DNA from: a virus
DNA length: 33,624 nucleotides
Reading direction: 5' to 3' (one strand)
Virus record (IMG/VR): IMGVR_UViG_3300048834_000264
Coordinates: 1-33,624 of that record
Below the pieces are notes generated by a model. The model saw only the letters and a program-made list of their open reading frames with translations. It was not told the DNA's origin and ran no database searches. Position 1 is the stretch's first letter. Each line of letters starts with the position of its first letter. Below are positions 8,462 through 17,316 of the stretch, in pieces. The translations under genes were made by a program, and so were the position numbers.

Positions 8462-9580
8462 ATGGCAACCCTACCGAGCTACGTCAAGATCATCTGGCCC
8501 GAAACGGCCGAGCAGCACGCCAGCGTGGTGCTGCGTTCGGAAGTGGAGCGTGGCATTCCGCGCACCCGCCGCACCGCGGCCGATGCACTGGTCACCGTCA
8601 GCCTCACGCTGCAGCTGTTCACGCCGCAGCGCGTGGCCGACTTCGAGGCCTGGTTCTACGCCGACGCACTGGCTGGTGCCGCATGGTTCAGCTTCACGCA
8701 CCCGCGCACAGGCGCCACGCTGCAGGGCCGCATGGTCGGCGGCTTTGGCCCGCTGCGCCAGACCGGATCGCAGACCTGGAGCATGCCGGTCGTCATCGAA
8801 TACATCCGCCCCAGCTTCGTGCAACTGGCGCCCGGGCTGCACGACGTGGACGCCTCGCGCATCCTGAGCGTGCAGCGCAACAGCACGGCCACGTACATCG
8901 ACGACGCAGGCGTCCTGCAGACCGCTGCGGCCAACGTGGCGCGGTGGCAGGGTGGGCAGGTGCTTGTTGAGGGGGAGGCGACGAACCTTGTGCTGCAAAG
9001 TCAGGCGGTCAACCTATCTCCATGGTCTGGTGGCGCTCGCACGCTGGCTGCTGAGTTCTGGGCTGGAAATGTGCCTTTTTTCAAGGTGGCAAAGGCCACT
9101 ACAGCCGCATCTGAGGGGATCAGGTCTGGATCCGCAGCAGCCACGGCTGGAGGCGCATGGACCATGACGCTGGCCCTGCTGGCCGACAGTCGAGACACCT
9201 GCACGGTTGGCATTTTTGCCAACATAGCCGAAGGCGCTGGCGGCTACTGGGGCGAGGTCGCTGAGTGCTCCAAGGAAATCATCTCCGGTCCCGGCATCTT
9301 CTCAGCGTACTCGGCGGTCGTCGGGTCCTTGTGGCATGTGGACAACCTCAGCGCCACGGTGCCAACGCTCATCCGGATCACGCGCAGCCTTGGACTGTCA
9401 AGCGCAGTCACCAGTCTGTCGTGCATGGTGTACCCAGGCCGCGCGTCGTCCACCACCATCGGCGATGCGGTCAAGATGACGCGGGTGCAGCTGGAGCCAT
9501 CGGACAGCGCAAGCAGCTACGTCCCAACCACAACCGCCGCCGTCACCCGCGCGGCCGACATCATCACGGTGGCGGCATGA
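8462..9580 (+). CDS. Minor tail protein (lambda M position) with C-terminal binding-type module
   Basis: 372 residues in two parts. Residues 1-125 (LPSYVKIIWPETAEQHASVV to PVVIEYIRPSF) are a tail-tip domain. From about 135, an appended module opens with RNSTATYIDDAGVLQTAAA, contains VEGEATNLVLQSQ and ends RVQLEPSDSASSYVPTTTA. That string set is common in phage lectin-like or fibre modules that touch the host surface. Codons in about 8990-9300 use more AGG, ACA, TCT and GGA than neighbours, suggesting a separately acquired piece. Binding is inferred. Confidence 0.75.
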   Translation: MATLPSYVKIIWPETAEQHASVVLRSEVERGIPRTRRTAADALVTVSLTLQLFTPQRVADFEAWFYADALAGAAWFSFTHPRTGATLQGRMVGGFGPLRQTGSQTWSMPVVIEYIRPSFVQLAPGLHDVDASRILSVQRNSTATYIDDAGVLQTAAANVARWQGGQVLVEGEATNLVLQSQAVNLSPWSGGARTLAAEFWAGNVPFFKVAKATTAASEGIRSGSAAATAGGAWTMTLALLADSRDTCTVGIFANIAEGAGGYWGEVAECSKEIISGPGIFSAYSAVVGSLWHVDNLSATVPTLIRITRSLGLSSAVTSLSCMVYPGRASSTTIGDAVKMTRVQLEPSDSASSYVPTTTAAVTRAADIITVAA

Positions 9581-10053
9581 CGGTCAGCACCTCCACGCTC
9601 ACCGCCCTGCAGCGCACGGACGACCCGTTCGGCATCCTGCAACTGCTGGAAATCACCGGCGACGGCATCAGCACGCCCGTGCGGCTGGTGGCCGACACGC
9701 GCGACCTGGTGCACCAGGGTGAAACCTACATCGGCATTCCGTTCGAGCTGGTGCTGCCCAAGCAGGCCGACAAGGAAATCCCGCGCGCATCCATCCGCGT
9801 GGACAACGTGGGCCGAGAACTGACGCAGGAGCTGGAAATCCTGCCGCCCGGCGCTGAGCTGACCGCCACCATCAAGGTGGTGCACCGCAAGACGCCCGAC
9901 GTGGTTGACTACGCCTTCACGGCGCCCATGAGCGGCGTGGCGGTGGACGTGCTCAGCGTGTCCGCATCCGTTGGCGTGACCGACCTGTGGCGCCGACCGG
10001 CGGTTGACCTGCGCTATGACCCCCTGACGGCCCCCGGCCTTTTCCCGACATGA
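9577..10053 (+). CDS. Tail tip protein, DUF1833 (lambda L position)
   Basis: 158 residues of the DUF1833 phage family: LLEITGDGISTPVRLVADTR, then YIGIPFELVLPKQADKEIPR, IRVDNVGREL and DLRYDPLTAPGLFP at the end. It starts inside the previous stop (ATGA). It occupies the position of lambda gpL between the M-like and K-like genes and probably forms part of the distal tail. Confidence 0.8.
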   Translation: MTVSTSTLTALQRTDDPFGILQLLEITGDGISTPVRLVADTRDLVHQGETYIGIPFELVLPKQADKEIPRASIRVDNVGRELTQELEILPPGAELTATIKVVHRKTPDVVDYAFTAPMSGVAVDVLSVSASVGVTDLWRRPAVDLRYDPLTAPGLFPT

Positions 10054-10466
10054 CCACGACCGACGCCGCCATCATCAAGCGCCTGAGCGCCTACGTTGGC
10101 ATGGACTACGTGGCCGGCGCATTCGACTGTGCCGACCTGGCCGTGCTGGTGCAGCACGAGGTGTTCGGCCGCACCGTTCACCTGCCCACGCACCCGCATG
10201 GCAGCGCCACGCAGCGCGCAGCCATCCTGCGCCACCGCGACGCCCTGGCCACCCGGGTGGACGTTCCGTTCACCGGCGCGGCCGTGCTGTTCTTCGCCGT
10301 CAACCACAAGGGCGACCACGTTTACCACATCGGCACCGCCTGCCTGCACCGTGGCGAGGTGCTGGTGCTGCACAACAGCTACGAAACCGGCGGTGTGCGC
10401 ATGGACAAGCTGCAGGACCTGCTGCGCTGGGGCATGAAGCTGGAGGGGTACTACGCATGGAACTGA
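10050..10466 (+). CDS. NlpC/P60-type tail assembly peptidase, lambda K-like
   Basis: 138 residues. A compact NlpC/P60 fold with likely catalytic Cys27 in FDCADLAVLVQHEVFG and likely His93 in DHVYHIGT; polar partners follow near LVLHNSYETGG. In lambda-like phages this protein joins the tail tip and may help local wall opening at infection. The start overlaps the previous stop (ATGA) and the end overlaps the J-like gene by 10 bases. Confidence 0.83.
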   Translation: MTTTDAAIIKRLSAYVGMDYVAGAFDCADLAVLVQHEVFGRTVHLPTHPHGSATQRAAILRHRDALATRVDVPFTGAAVLFFAVNHKGDHVYHIGTACLHRGEVLVLHNSYETGGVRMDKLQDLLRWGMKLEGYYAWN

Positions 10467-13400
10467 CCGTGCCCGCCCCCGTGCAAGTGATCGAGCGCGA
10501 GCAGGCCGCCCTGGTGGTGACGCCGCACCCGCTGAGCCTGCACGACCAGCGCATCTACAGCGCCCAGGCCGCCGAACTGCAGCCCGGCGAAACGCTGGCC
10601 AGCTTTCTGGCCCGCCACGGCGTGCAGCCCGGCCAGCAGTGGGTGGTGACCATTGGCGGTGTGCTGGTGCACGAGATGCACTGGCCCCGCGTGCGGCCCA
10701 AGCACGGCCACCTGATCGAATGCCGGCGCGTGCCGGAGCGGGACGTGCTGCGGCTGGCGGCCATCGTGGCGCTTACCGTTGCCACCCAGGGCATGAACAT
10801 CTGGCTGCAGACAGCCATCCGCGTTGTCGGCACGTTGATGATCAATAAGCTGCTCGGCCCCAAGCCAGTGCGCGCTGCGCCCGAGCAGGCCGTCAACCCC
10901 ACGTACAGCCTGCAAAGTGGCGGACAGAACCAGTCCCGCCTGTGGCAGCCCATCGGCCTGGTGCTGGGTGAGCCGTGGATGGTGCCCGACTTCGGCGCCC
11001 AGCCCTACACCTTTTTCAAGGACGGCGAGCAGCACCTGTGGCAGGTTTTCAACTGCGGCATCAACTGCGCGGACTTTCACACCATCCGCATCGGGCAGAC
11101 TTCGCTGGACAGCTACCAGGGCGTTACCGTGCTGCGCAGTGGCATGGCCACGGACAACAGCGCATTCCCGGCGCTGGGCACCAGTGTGGACACGGTGGCC
11201 GGCGCCCTGCTGGAAGCGCCCACCGCGCCCGGCGCCTGGGTGCAGCGCACCAGCAGCGCCGGCACCGTGCGCCTTGCGGTGGACGTGGTGGCCAGCCTGT
11301 TCAGTGTGGACAGCGGCAGCGGCGCCTACACCACGCGCACGCTGGACGTGGGCATCGAATACCGCGCCGTCGGATCTGGCACCTGGCTGCCGTTCACCGA
11401 GGCCATTGCCGGCGTGCCCGCCGTGACCGAGACGGTGACCAACGAGAACCGTTACGGCGAATTCGAGTGGACCCGGGTCATCACGCCCGATGTGCCTGCC
11501 GTGCCGGCCGGTGTGCTGCGCCTGAAAAACGCCAACCAGAAGCCCGTGCGCCGCACGGTGGAACTGGCCGTGCCGGCCGGGCAATACGAGGTGCGCCTGA
11601 GCAAGCTCAGCCAGGACTACACCGGAACCAGCGGCGCCAACTCGGTGGAGTGGAGCAGCCTCAAGAGCTACCAGCCCGACACGGCCGACTATGACGGGCA
11701 GGCCCGTATTGCCGTGCAGATCCAGGCCAGCGGGCAGTTGAACGGATCGCTGTCTGAGATCAATGGCATCGGCAAGGCGGCGCCTATGCCCTATTGGGAC
11801 GGCAGCGCCTGGGTGACGGCCACCGACCGCGCCAGCGGCCTGTGCAACCCCGGCGCCATCCTGCTGCTGCTGGCCCGCGGCATCAACAACGGCGCCGGCC
11901 GGCGCATCGCCGGGCTGGGGTTCAGCGATGACCGCATCGACATCGAAGGCCTCAAGGCCTTCATGGTGCACTGCGCGGCCAAGGGCTACCACTTCGACCT
12001 GTACCTGCAGGACACCACCAGCATCGGCGACCTGATGGACGCCGTTTCCGCTGCCGGCATGGGGAAGATCGACTGGCCCGACGGCAAGCTGGGCGTGGCC
12101 TTCTACGCCGACGACGACCCGATCACAGGCGTCATCAACATGGGCAGCATCAAGGCCCGCAGCTTCAGCGTGGAATACCAGACGCTGCCCACCGCCGACG
12201 AGCTGGAGCTGCAGTACATGGACCGGGACCGCGACAACGCCTGGACCAGCCTGCGCGCCACCGTGCCCGGCGTGGCCAGCGTGCGATCGACAGCCCGCAC
12301 GCAGATGGTTGGCGTGACCGGCGAAGCGCACGCCGCCGCGCTGCTGCGCTTCCTCATGGGCCAGAACATCTACCAGCGCAAGACCGTGACCTGCGAGCTG
12401 GACCTGGAGGCCATGACCTACCGCCGGGGGCAGGTGGTGGCCCTGAGCCATGACCTGACGCAGTGGGGGTATGGCGGCCGCCTCATGGCCTGTGAAGCCG
12501 TTGGCGGTGTGGTGCGCCTGACGCTGGACGACAGCGCGCCCGGTTCCATCCCGGCGGGCTACTCGGGCCGGTACATCGGACTGCGCCTGGCGGACGAGCG
12601 GCAGATGCGCGTGTTCCCGGTCAAGCCGTTCAGCGGGCAGGGCAGGGTGATCGAGCTGGATGCCGCATGGCCGCCCGGCGTGCCGCTGCCCGGCAGCAGT
12701 GCCGACAACCCCGCGCACGACTGCCTGTGGGTGTACGACTTCAAGGCCACGCCCGGCCAGCTGCTGCGCATTGCCAGCATCGAGCCCACCGGCGACGGCG
12801 CCCGCCTGACGATGGTGCCCGAGAGCGCGGAGTTCTGGGACTACGTGGCCAACGGCCTGTATGTTCCGCCGCCCAACAACAGCCTGCTGGCCACCGTGCC
12901 CGCTGTCACCAGCGTCCTGCCCGGCGAGTCGCTGGCGCGGCAGGGCAATACCTTCTACACCGAACTGGACCTGAGCTTCCAGACCGATGGCAACTTCAGC
13001 CGCGCCGAACTGTGGGGAAGCACCGCAGGCTTTGAACAGTTGGCCAAGATCGGCGAGACACGCAGCCACAGCATTGGCTGGCGCGGCGGCCTGGACGATG
13101 TGTGGAGCCTGGAGCTGCGCGTGTTCAGCGACACGCGGCAGGCCGAGCCGTTCCGGCTGGAATACACCGTGCAGGGCCTGCGGGCGCTGCCCGAGCCGTT
13201 CGACGTGTTCCAGGTGCTGGCCCAGCCCGATGGCACGCGCGAATTCCGCTTCGGCTACACCACCACGCCGGTGCCGGTGGACTGGCTGGGGGCCGAGATC
13301 CGCTACCTTCCGGGCACCCACACCACCCCTGCGTGGGACGGCATGACGCCGCTGCAGACCGAGCGCACCCACTACACCGCCAGCCCGGTGGAGGTGAACC

Positions 13401-14206
13401 AGCTGCTCAGCGGACCGCACACCTTTGCCTGCCGCAGCCTGGACACCACCGGCAACCTGAGCGACCCGGTTTACTTCCAGATCACGCTGCCGCCGCGCCG
13501 CCTGGGCAACGTGGTTGCCGAGTTTGATGAAGCCGCCGAGGCGTGGACCGGCACCGTGACCAGCGGCGCCGTCAACACCGACAACAACACGGTGGAGGCC
13601 GCCAGCACCACCACCTGGGACAGCCTGACCACCTGGGACACCTGGACCCGCTGGAGCCAGAGCGCTGCGGCCAGCTTCGCCTACACCAGCCCGGTGCGCG
13701 ACTTCGGCGCCGTGTTGACGGCCCTGGTGGACGTGCAGACCACCGCCGCTGGTGACGTGACCATCGAACTGCGCAGCAGCCAGACCAGTGCCGACCCGGT
13801 GGCCAACCCGTCGGCCTGGACGGCCTGGGGCGCCGCCGATGCCAAGGTGACGGCCCGCTACTTCCAGCTGCGCGTGACCGTGGCAGCCAACGGCAGCAAC
13901 CCGCTGGCCGTGCTCTCGGCCATGAGCTACATGGTCAGCGCCCCGCTGCTGACCGAATACATCAACGACCTGGACATCAGCACGCTCACGGGCGGCAACC
14001 GCATTGGCACGGGTGACGTTCGCATCCCGCTGGAGAACACCTACGCCGCCATCCTGGAGCTGCAGGTGGTCATTCAGGACGGCAGCGCCGGCGCCTGGGC
14101 GTGGCAGCTGGTGGACAAAACCCTGACCGGCCCGCGCGTGCAGTTCCGCCTGAACGGCACGCTGGCCGACCCTGATCTCGTGGACTTCATTGTGAAAGGC
14201 TTCTGA
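10457..14206 (+). CDS. Central tail tip / host-specificity protein, lambda J-like
   Basis: 1249 residues, the largest gene. Residues about 40-90 resemble a beta-grasp (ThiS/ubiquitin-like) unit with GETLASFLARHGVQPGQQWV, followed by a hydrophobic stretch at about 95-128. That pair resembles lambda gpI, which is otherwise missing here. The TipJ-type hub follows (GLVLGEPWMVPDFGAQPYTF, IRIGQTSLDSYQGV), then beta-rich domains including an FNIII-like segment near 850-1000, and a variable C-terminal part ending LVDFIVKGF. The C-terminus likely contacts the receptor. Confidence 0.9.
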   Translation: MELTVPAPVQVIEREQAALVVTPHPLSLHDQRIYSAQAAELQPGETLASFLARHGVQPGQQWVVTIGGVLVHEMHWPRVRPKHGHLIECRRVPERDVLRLAAIVALTVATQGMNIWLQTAIRVVGTLMINKLLGPKPVRAAPEQAVNPTYSLQSGGQNQSRLWQPIGLVLGEPWMVPDFGAQPYTFFKDGEQHLWQVFNCGINCADFHTIRIGQTSLDSYQGVTVLRSGMATDNSAFPALGTSVDTVAGALLEAPTAPGAWVQRTSSAGTVRLAVDVVASLFSVDSGSGAYTTRTLDVGIEYRAVGSGTWLPFTEAIAGVPAVTETVTNENRYGEFEWTRVITPDVPAVPAGVLRLKNANQKPVRRTVELAVPAGQYEVRLSKLSQDYTGTSGANSVEWSSLKSYQPDTADYDGQARIAVQIQASGQLNGSLSEINGIGKAAPMPYWDGSAWVTATDRASGLCNPGAILLLLARGINNGAGRRIAGLGFSDDRIDIEGLKAFMVHCAAKGYHFDLYLQDTTSIGDLMDAVSAAGMGKIDWPDGKLGVAFYADDDPITGVINMGSIKARSFSVEYQTLPTADELELQYMDRDRDNAWTSLRATVPGVASVRSTARTQMVGVTGEAHAAALLRFLMGQNIYQRKTVTCELDLEAMTYRRGQVVALSHDLTQWGYGGRLMACEAVGGVVRLTLDDSAPGSIPAGYSGRYIGLRLADERQMRVFPVKPFSGQGRVIELDAAWPPGVPLPGSSADNPAHDCLWVYDFKATPGQLLRIASIEPTGDGARLTMVPESAEFWDYVANGLYVPPPNNSLLATVPAVTSVLPGESLARQGNTFYTELDLSFQTDGNFSRAELWGSTAGFEQLAKIGETRSHSIGWRGGLDDVWSLELRVFSDTRQAEPFRLEYTVQGLRALPEPFDVFQVLAQPDGTREFRFGYTTTPVPVDWLGAEIRYLPGTHTTPAWDGMTPLQTERTHYTASPVEVNQLLSGPHTFACRSLDTTGNLSDPVYFQITLPPRRLGNVVAEFDEAAEAWTGTVTSGAVNTDNNTVEAASTTTWDSLTTWDTWTRWSQSAAASFAYTSPVRDFGAVLTALVDVQTTAAGDVTIELRSSQTSADPVANPSAWTAWGAADAKVTARYFQLRVTVAANGSNPLAVLSAMSYMVSAPLLTEYINDLDISTLTGGNRIGTGDVRIPLENTYAAILELQVVIQDGSAGAWAWQLVDKTLTGPRVQFRLNGTLADPDLVDFIVKGF

Positions 14207-14208
14207 CC

Positions 14209-14925
14209 ATGACTTGGCCATCGTCCGACGTTCCCACCACCGGCATGGACGCCGGCACCGACACGCCGCCGCGCAGCACCTTCCTGGCCTGGGCGCAGGC
14301 GTTCAACCAGATGCGCAACTACGTCACCACCTGGGCGCAGGGACTGCTGGGCAGCGCCGACGCAGCCGCCGCCCGCACCACGCTGGACGTGCCCACGCGC
14401 ACGGGCGGCAACGCCAGCGGCACCTGGGGCATCGGCATCAGCGGCAACGCGGCCACCGCCACCACGGCCACCAACTGCAGCCGCAGCGTGGCCGGCGCCG
14501 GTCTGGCCAGCGGTGGCGGGGCCCTGAGCGCCGACCAGACCATCACCGTGACCAAAGCGAGCCAGGCGCAGGCCGAGGCCGGCACAGACGACGCCACCGC
14601 CATGACGCCGCTGCGCACTGCGCAGGCCATCGCGGTGCAGGCGGTTTCGATTGGCGTCAATCAGACATGGCAGGCCGTCACCCGGGTGGGCAGCACCGAC
14701 TACCAGAACACCACCGGGCGGGCAATTTCTGTCATGTGCACCTTCAACGGCCGCGGCGGAAGAAGCTATGTCGGCGTGAACACGTCCACCTACGTGCAGG
14801 TGGGTGGCAACACATCGTCGATTTCTGACGACGCCAACTCTCGCCCGGTGCACTCGTTTGCGGTGCCGCCAGGGCACTACTACAAGGTGGTTGGAACCAT
14901 CAACAACTTCAAGGAGCTGCGATGA
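14209..14925 (+). CDS. Tail fibre-type protein
   Basis: 238 residues. The N-terminus carries the common phage fibre string AAARTTLDVPTRTGGNASGT, then Ala/Thr/Gly-rich repeats (SGNAATATTATNCSRS) and a C-terminal beta domain with VQVGGNTSSISDDANSRPVH. It follows the J-like gene by 2 bases, the position expected for a side fibre or tip appendage. The C-terminal domain from about residue 140 has different codon use and is probably the variable tip. Confidence 0.75.
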   Translation: MTWPSSDVPTTGMDAGTDTPPRSTFLAWAQAFNQMRNYVTTWAQGLLGSADAAAARTTLDVPTRTGGNASGTWGIGISGNAATATTATNCSRSVAGAGLASGGGALSADQTITVTKASQAQAEAGTDDATAMTPLRTAQAIAVQAVSIGVNQTWQAVTRVGSTDYQNTTGRAISVMCTFNGRGGRSYVGVNTSTYVQVGGNTSSISDDANSRPVHSFAVPPGHYYKVVGTINNFKELR

Positions 14926-15389
14926 GCGACTGCGGATTCTACCACCCCAGCGTGGGCTACTGGCAGACCAACGCCGAGCCGGACGAAGCCACGCTGGCCA
15001 GCTACCCGGCCGGCACCGTGCAGGTGCCGCTCAAGCCCGGTGAGTTCTTTGAATGGGACGGCGTGCAGTGGGTCGCGCAGACGCCGCCGCCGCCCACCCG
15101 CGCCGAGCTGGTGGCCGCCATCGAGGCGCAGCGCGACGCCACCATCGCCGCAGGCGTCGTGCACGACGGCGTGCTATATCACGCCGACAACACCTTCCTG
15201 ACCGAGATGCTGGGCCGCGTCATGGGCTACCAGGCCGGCGTGTACGCCGGGCCGCTGCCGGTGCGCACCAAGGCCAACACCACGTTGATGCTCGACATGG
15301 CGCAGCACGTGGCCCTGGCCGCCGCCGTCGGCGCCCACCGGCAGGACGCCTACGTGGCCAGCTGGGCCGCGAAGGACTCGCTGGAATGA
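14922..15389 (+). CDS. Fibre-associated protein with DUF4376-type domain
   Basis: 155 residues. Residues 65-155 match the DUF4376 pattern: RDATIAAGVVHDGVLYHADN, a central LGRVMGYQAGVYAG, and a C-terminal DAYVASWAAKDSLE. Such proteins lie next to tail fibres and often act in fibre assembly or form fibre tips. The start overlaps the previous stop (ATGA). Confidence 0.72.
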   Translation: MSDCGFYHPSVGYWQTNAEPDEATLASYPAGTVQVPLKPGEFFEWDGVQWVAQTPPPPTRAELVAAIEAQRDATIAAGVVHDGVLYHADNTFLTEMLGRVMGYQAGVYAGPLPVRTKANTTLMLDMAQHVALAAAVGAHRQDAYVASWAAKDSLE

Positions 15390-15751
15390 CCGCCGTTCAC
15401 CTGGCCATGCTGCTGGCTTCCATGTGGGTCTTCTGGTGCGGCTACGTGTTCACCATGGGCCTGTACCGGGCCAAGCTGCAGGGCCGCCTCAAGGGCCTGT
15501 CGCTGGTGATGGCATCGCCCGTCGTGGTGGTGGCCTTTGTGCTGGACTTCCTGGCGCAGGTCACGGTGTTCACCGTGGTGTTCCTGGACCCGCCGCGCCA
15601 CTGGCTGGTGACGCACCGCCTGCGCGCCTACATGTCAGGGCCTGACGGCTGGCGCCGTCGCTGGGCCGACTACCTCTGCCACCACCTGCTCGACCCGTTC
15701 GACCCGACGGGCAGCCACTGCGATTCTGAAACCCCCGTCCTGAAAGGCTGA
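15386..15751 (+). CDS. Membrane protein of the lysis region
   Basis: 121 residues with two hydrophobic segments (about 4-25 and 41-66) and a basic, Trp-rich C-terminal tail (GWRRRWADYLCHHLLDPFDPTG). I recognise this as a type recurring between fibre and holin genes in Burkholderiales phages, without a proven role. It could be a holin partner or antiholin; that is inference from place and topology. The start overlaps the previous stop. Confidence 0.7.
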   Translation: MTAVHLAMLLASMWVFWCGYVFTMGLYRAKLQGRLKGLSLVMASPVVVVAFVLDFLAQVTVFTVVFLDPPRHWLVTHRLRAYMSGPDGWRRRWADYLCHHLLDPFDPTGSHCDSETPVLKG

Positions 15752-15754
15752 CCG

Positions 15755-16078
15755 ATGGCGCTCCCAGATCCTGAAACCCTGCACCAGATCGGCGCTGGTG
15801 CTTCTGGCTCGGCCGTGGCGGCCTGGCTGGCCCGTGCCACCGGCTTCGAGCTGATCGGCATGTTCCTGGCCGGCCTGTCCGCGGCCTACTTCATCGGCCC
15901 CAGCGTGGCGGCCGTGTTCAACCTGCACGCCCACGCCAGCGCGGTCGGCTTCGCCACCGGGTTCCTGGCCATCATGGTGCTGCGCAAGGTGCTGGCCGTC
16001 ATCGACAGCTTCCCGGCCGACACCATCGGCGGGGCACTGGCGGCCAAGATCAAGCAACTGCTGGGAGTGGCCGAATGA
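15755..16078 (+). CDS. Putative holin
   Basis: 107 residues with two to three membrane segments (about 17-30, 32-57, 63-84) and a short C-terminal Lys-rich tail. Size, topology and position two genes before the endolysin fit a holin that opens the inner membrane at lysis. The stop overlaps the next start. Confidence 0.68.
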   Translation: MALPDPETLHQIGAGASGSAVAAWLARATGFELIGMFLAGLSAAYFIGPSVAAVFNLHAHASAVGFATGFLAIMVLRKVLAVIDSFPADTIGGALAAKIKQLLGVAE

Positions 16079-16347
16079 AGACCATCGATCTGCAATGCTG
16101 GCTGGTGCTGGCCGCCAGCATCGTCATCGCCACCAGCGCCGTGCTCGGCCTGATCGCCGACCGGTACGAAGAGAGCCTGCACGAGAACATCGCTCTCGTG
16201 TCCGTCGCGCTGGCCGGCCTGGTGGTGGCGCTGCAGATCGGAACGCACGGCTACGCGCACATGAGCGGCGTCACCTTCCTCATCGTCTCGGCTGCCATGT
16301 ACGCCGGCAGCCGGGCCTGGAAGAAGTGGCGGGAGCTGTATTCATGA
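16075..16347 (+). CDS. Second small membrane protein, holin or antiholin candidate
   Basis: 90 residues with three predicted membrane helices (about 6-26, 38-56, 64-80) and a basic C-terminus (SRAWKKWRELYS), a class I holin-like layout. It overlaps both neighbours by 4 bases and precedes the endolysin directly. Which of the two neighbouring membrane proteins is the true holin cannot be told from sequence. Confidence 0.68.
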   Translation: MKTIDLQCWLVLAASIVIATSAVLGLIADRYEESLHENIALVSVALAGLVVALQIGTHGYAHMSGVTFLIVSAAMYAGSRAWKKWRELYS

Positions 16348-16877
16348 CCCGCTGCACCTTCACCGTCACCGCCGGGCATGGCGCCACCGATCCTGGTGCC
16401 GTCTACTTCGGCTACACCGAGCGCGAGCTCATGACCGAGCTGCGCGACCTGGTGGCCAACAAGCTGCGCGCCAAAGGCTACCAGGTGCGTACCGACGGCG
16501 ACAGCGGCATCAACCTCGCGCTCACGCAAGCGCTGCACATCATCGCAGGCAGTGCCGCCGCCATCGAACTGCACACCAACGCCGCCGCCAGCGACGCCGC
16601 AACCGGTGTGGAAGTGGTGGCCCTGCCGGCGCAGAAGGATCTCGCGCAGCGCCTGGCCAAGGCCATTGCCGCCGTCCTGGGCCTGCGTCTGCGCGGCGAA
16701 GGCGGATTCATCGACCAGACCCAGAGCGCCCGCGGCCGGCTGGGCTACGTCGCCCGCGGCGGCATGGTCGTCGAAGTCTTCTTCCTCTCCAACATCCGCG
16801 ACCTGAGCGTGTACCAGGCCCGCAAATGGCTGGTGGCGCAAGCCATCGCCGACACCCTTTCCGATTCACCCACCTGA
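16344..16877 (+). CDS. Endolysin, N-acetylmuramoyl-L-alanine amidase (Amidase_3)
   Basis: 177 residues. A zinc amidase that cuts the bond between the glycan strand and the stem peptide. The zinc and catalytic residues appear as His12 (AGHGATDPGA), Glu26 (YTERE), His77 (IELHTNA) and Glu144 (GMVVEVFF). No signal peptide is present, so export should depend on the holin. The start at 16344 overlaps the preceding stop and keeps the N-terminal TAGHGATDPGA intact. Confidence 0.88.
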   Translation: MTRCTFTVTAGHGATDPGAVYFGYTERELMTELRDLVANKLRAKGYQVRTDGDSGINLALTQALHIIAGSAAAIELHTNAAASDAATGVEVVALPAQKDLAQRLAKAIAAVLGLRLRGEGGFIDQTQSARGRLGYVARGGMVVEVFFLSNIRDLSVYQARKWLVAQAIADTLSDSPT

Positions 16878-16898
16878 CCACCACCGGAGCACATCACC

Positions 16899-17306
16899 AT
16901 GGCCATCCAGTTCTCTGTCGCTGTCCGCAACGCCCGCGCCGACGCTATCGAAGCCACCATCGGCGCCAGCGCCATCATGAAAATCCGCACTGGCAGCATG
17001 CCGGCCAACTGCGCCACAGCTGACAGCGGCACCGTGGTGGCCACGCTCGCTCTGCCAGCCGACTGGATGGCCGCCGCCAGCGCCGGCAGCAAGGCCAAGT
17101 CCGGCACCTGGGAAGACGCTGCCGCCGACGCCGACGGAACGGCCGCGCACTTCCGCATCTACGCCAGCGACGGCACCACCTGCCACTGGCAAGGCACCGT
17201 GACCGGAACCGGCGGCGGCGGTGACATGCAGGTCAGCAACGTGAGCTTTGCCACCGGCCAGGCCTTCACTGTGACCGCTTTCACGCTGACCGAAGCCAAC
17301 GCCTGA
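16899..17306 (+). CDS. Probable virion structural protein
   Basis: 135 residues. It begins FSVAVRNARADAIEATIGAS and continues with a beta-rich, Gly/Ala/Thr-rich body (AAHFRIYASDGTTCHWQGTV, GGGGDMQVSNVSFATGQAF). I know this type as a recurrent small protein in proteobacterial phages, without an assigned role. GGAG lies upstream of the ATG. It sits between endolysin and spanins with other fibre-like genes. Confidence 0.7.
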   Translation: MAIQFSVAVRNARADAIEATIGASAIMKIRTGSMPANCATADSGTVVATLALPADWMAAASAGSKAKSGTWEDAAADADGTAAHFRIYASDGTTCHWQGTVTGTGGGGDMQVSNVSFATGQAFTVTAFTLTEANA

Positions 17307-17316
17307 GGCATCGGCC

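Noticed and set aside
10451-14221. Minus-strand open frame of 1256 codons
   Set aside because: It is the antisense shadow of the J-like gene; high GC suppresses stops. Composition is His/Gly/Ala/Arg-rich with no recognisable domain.
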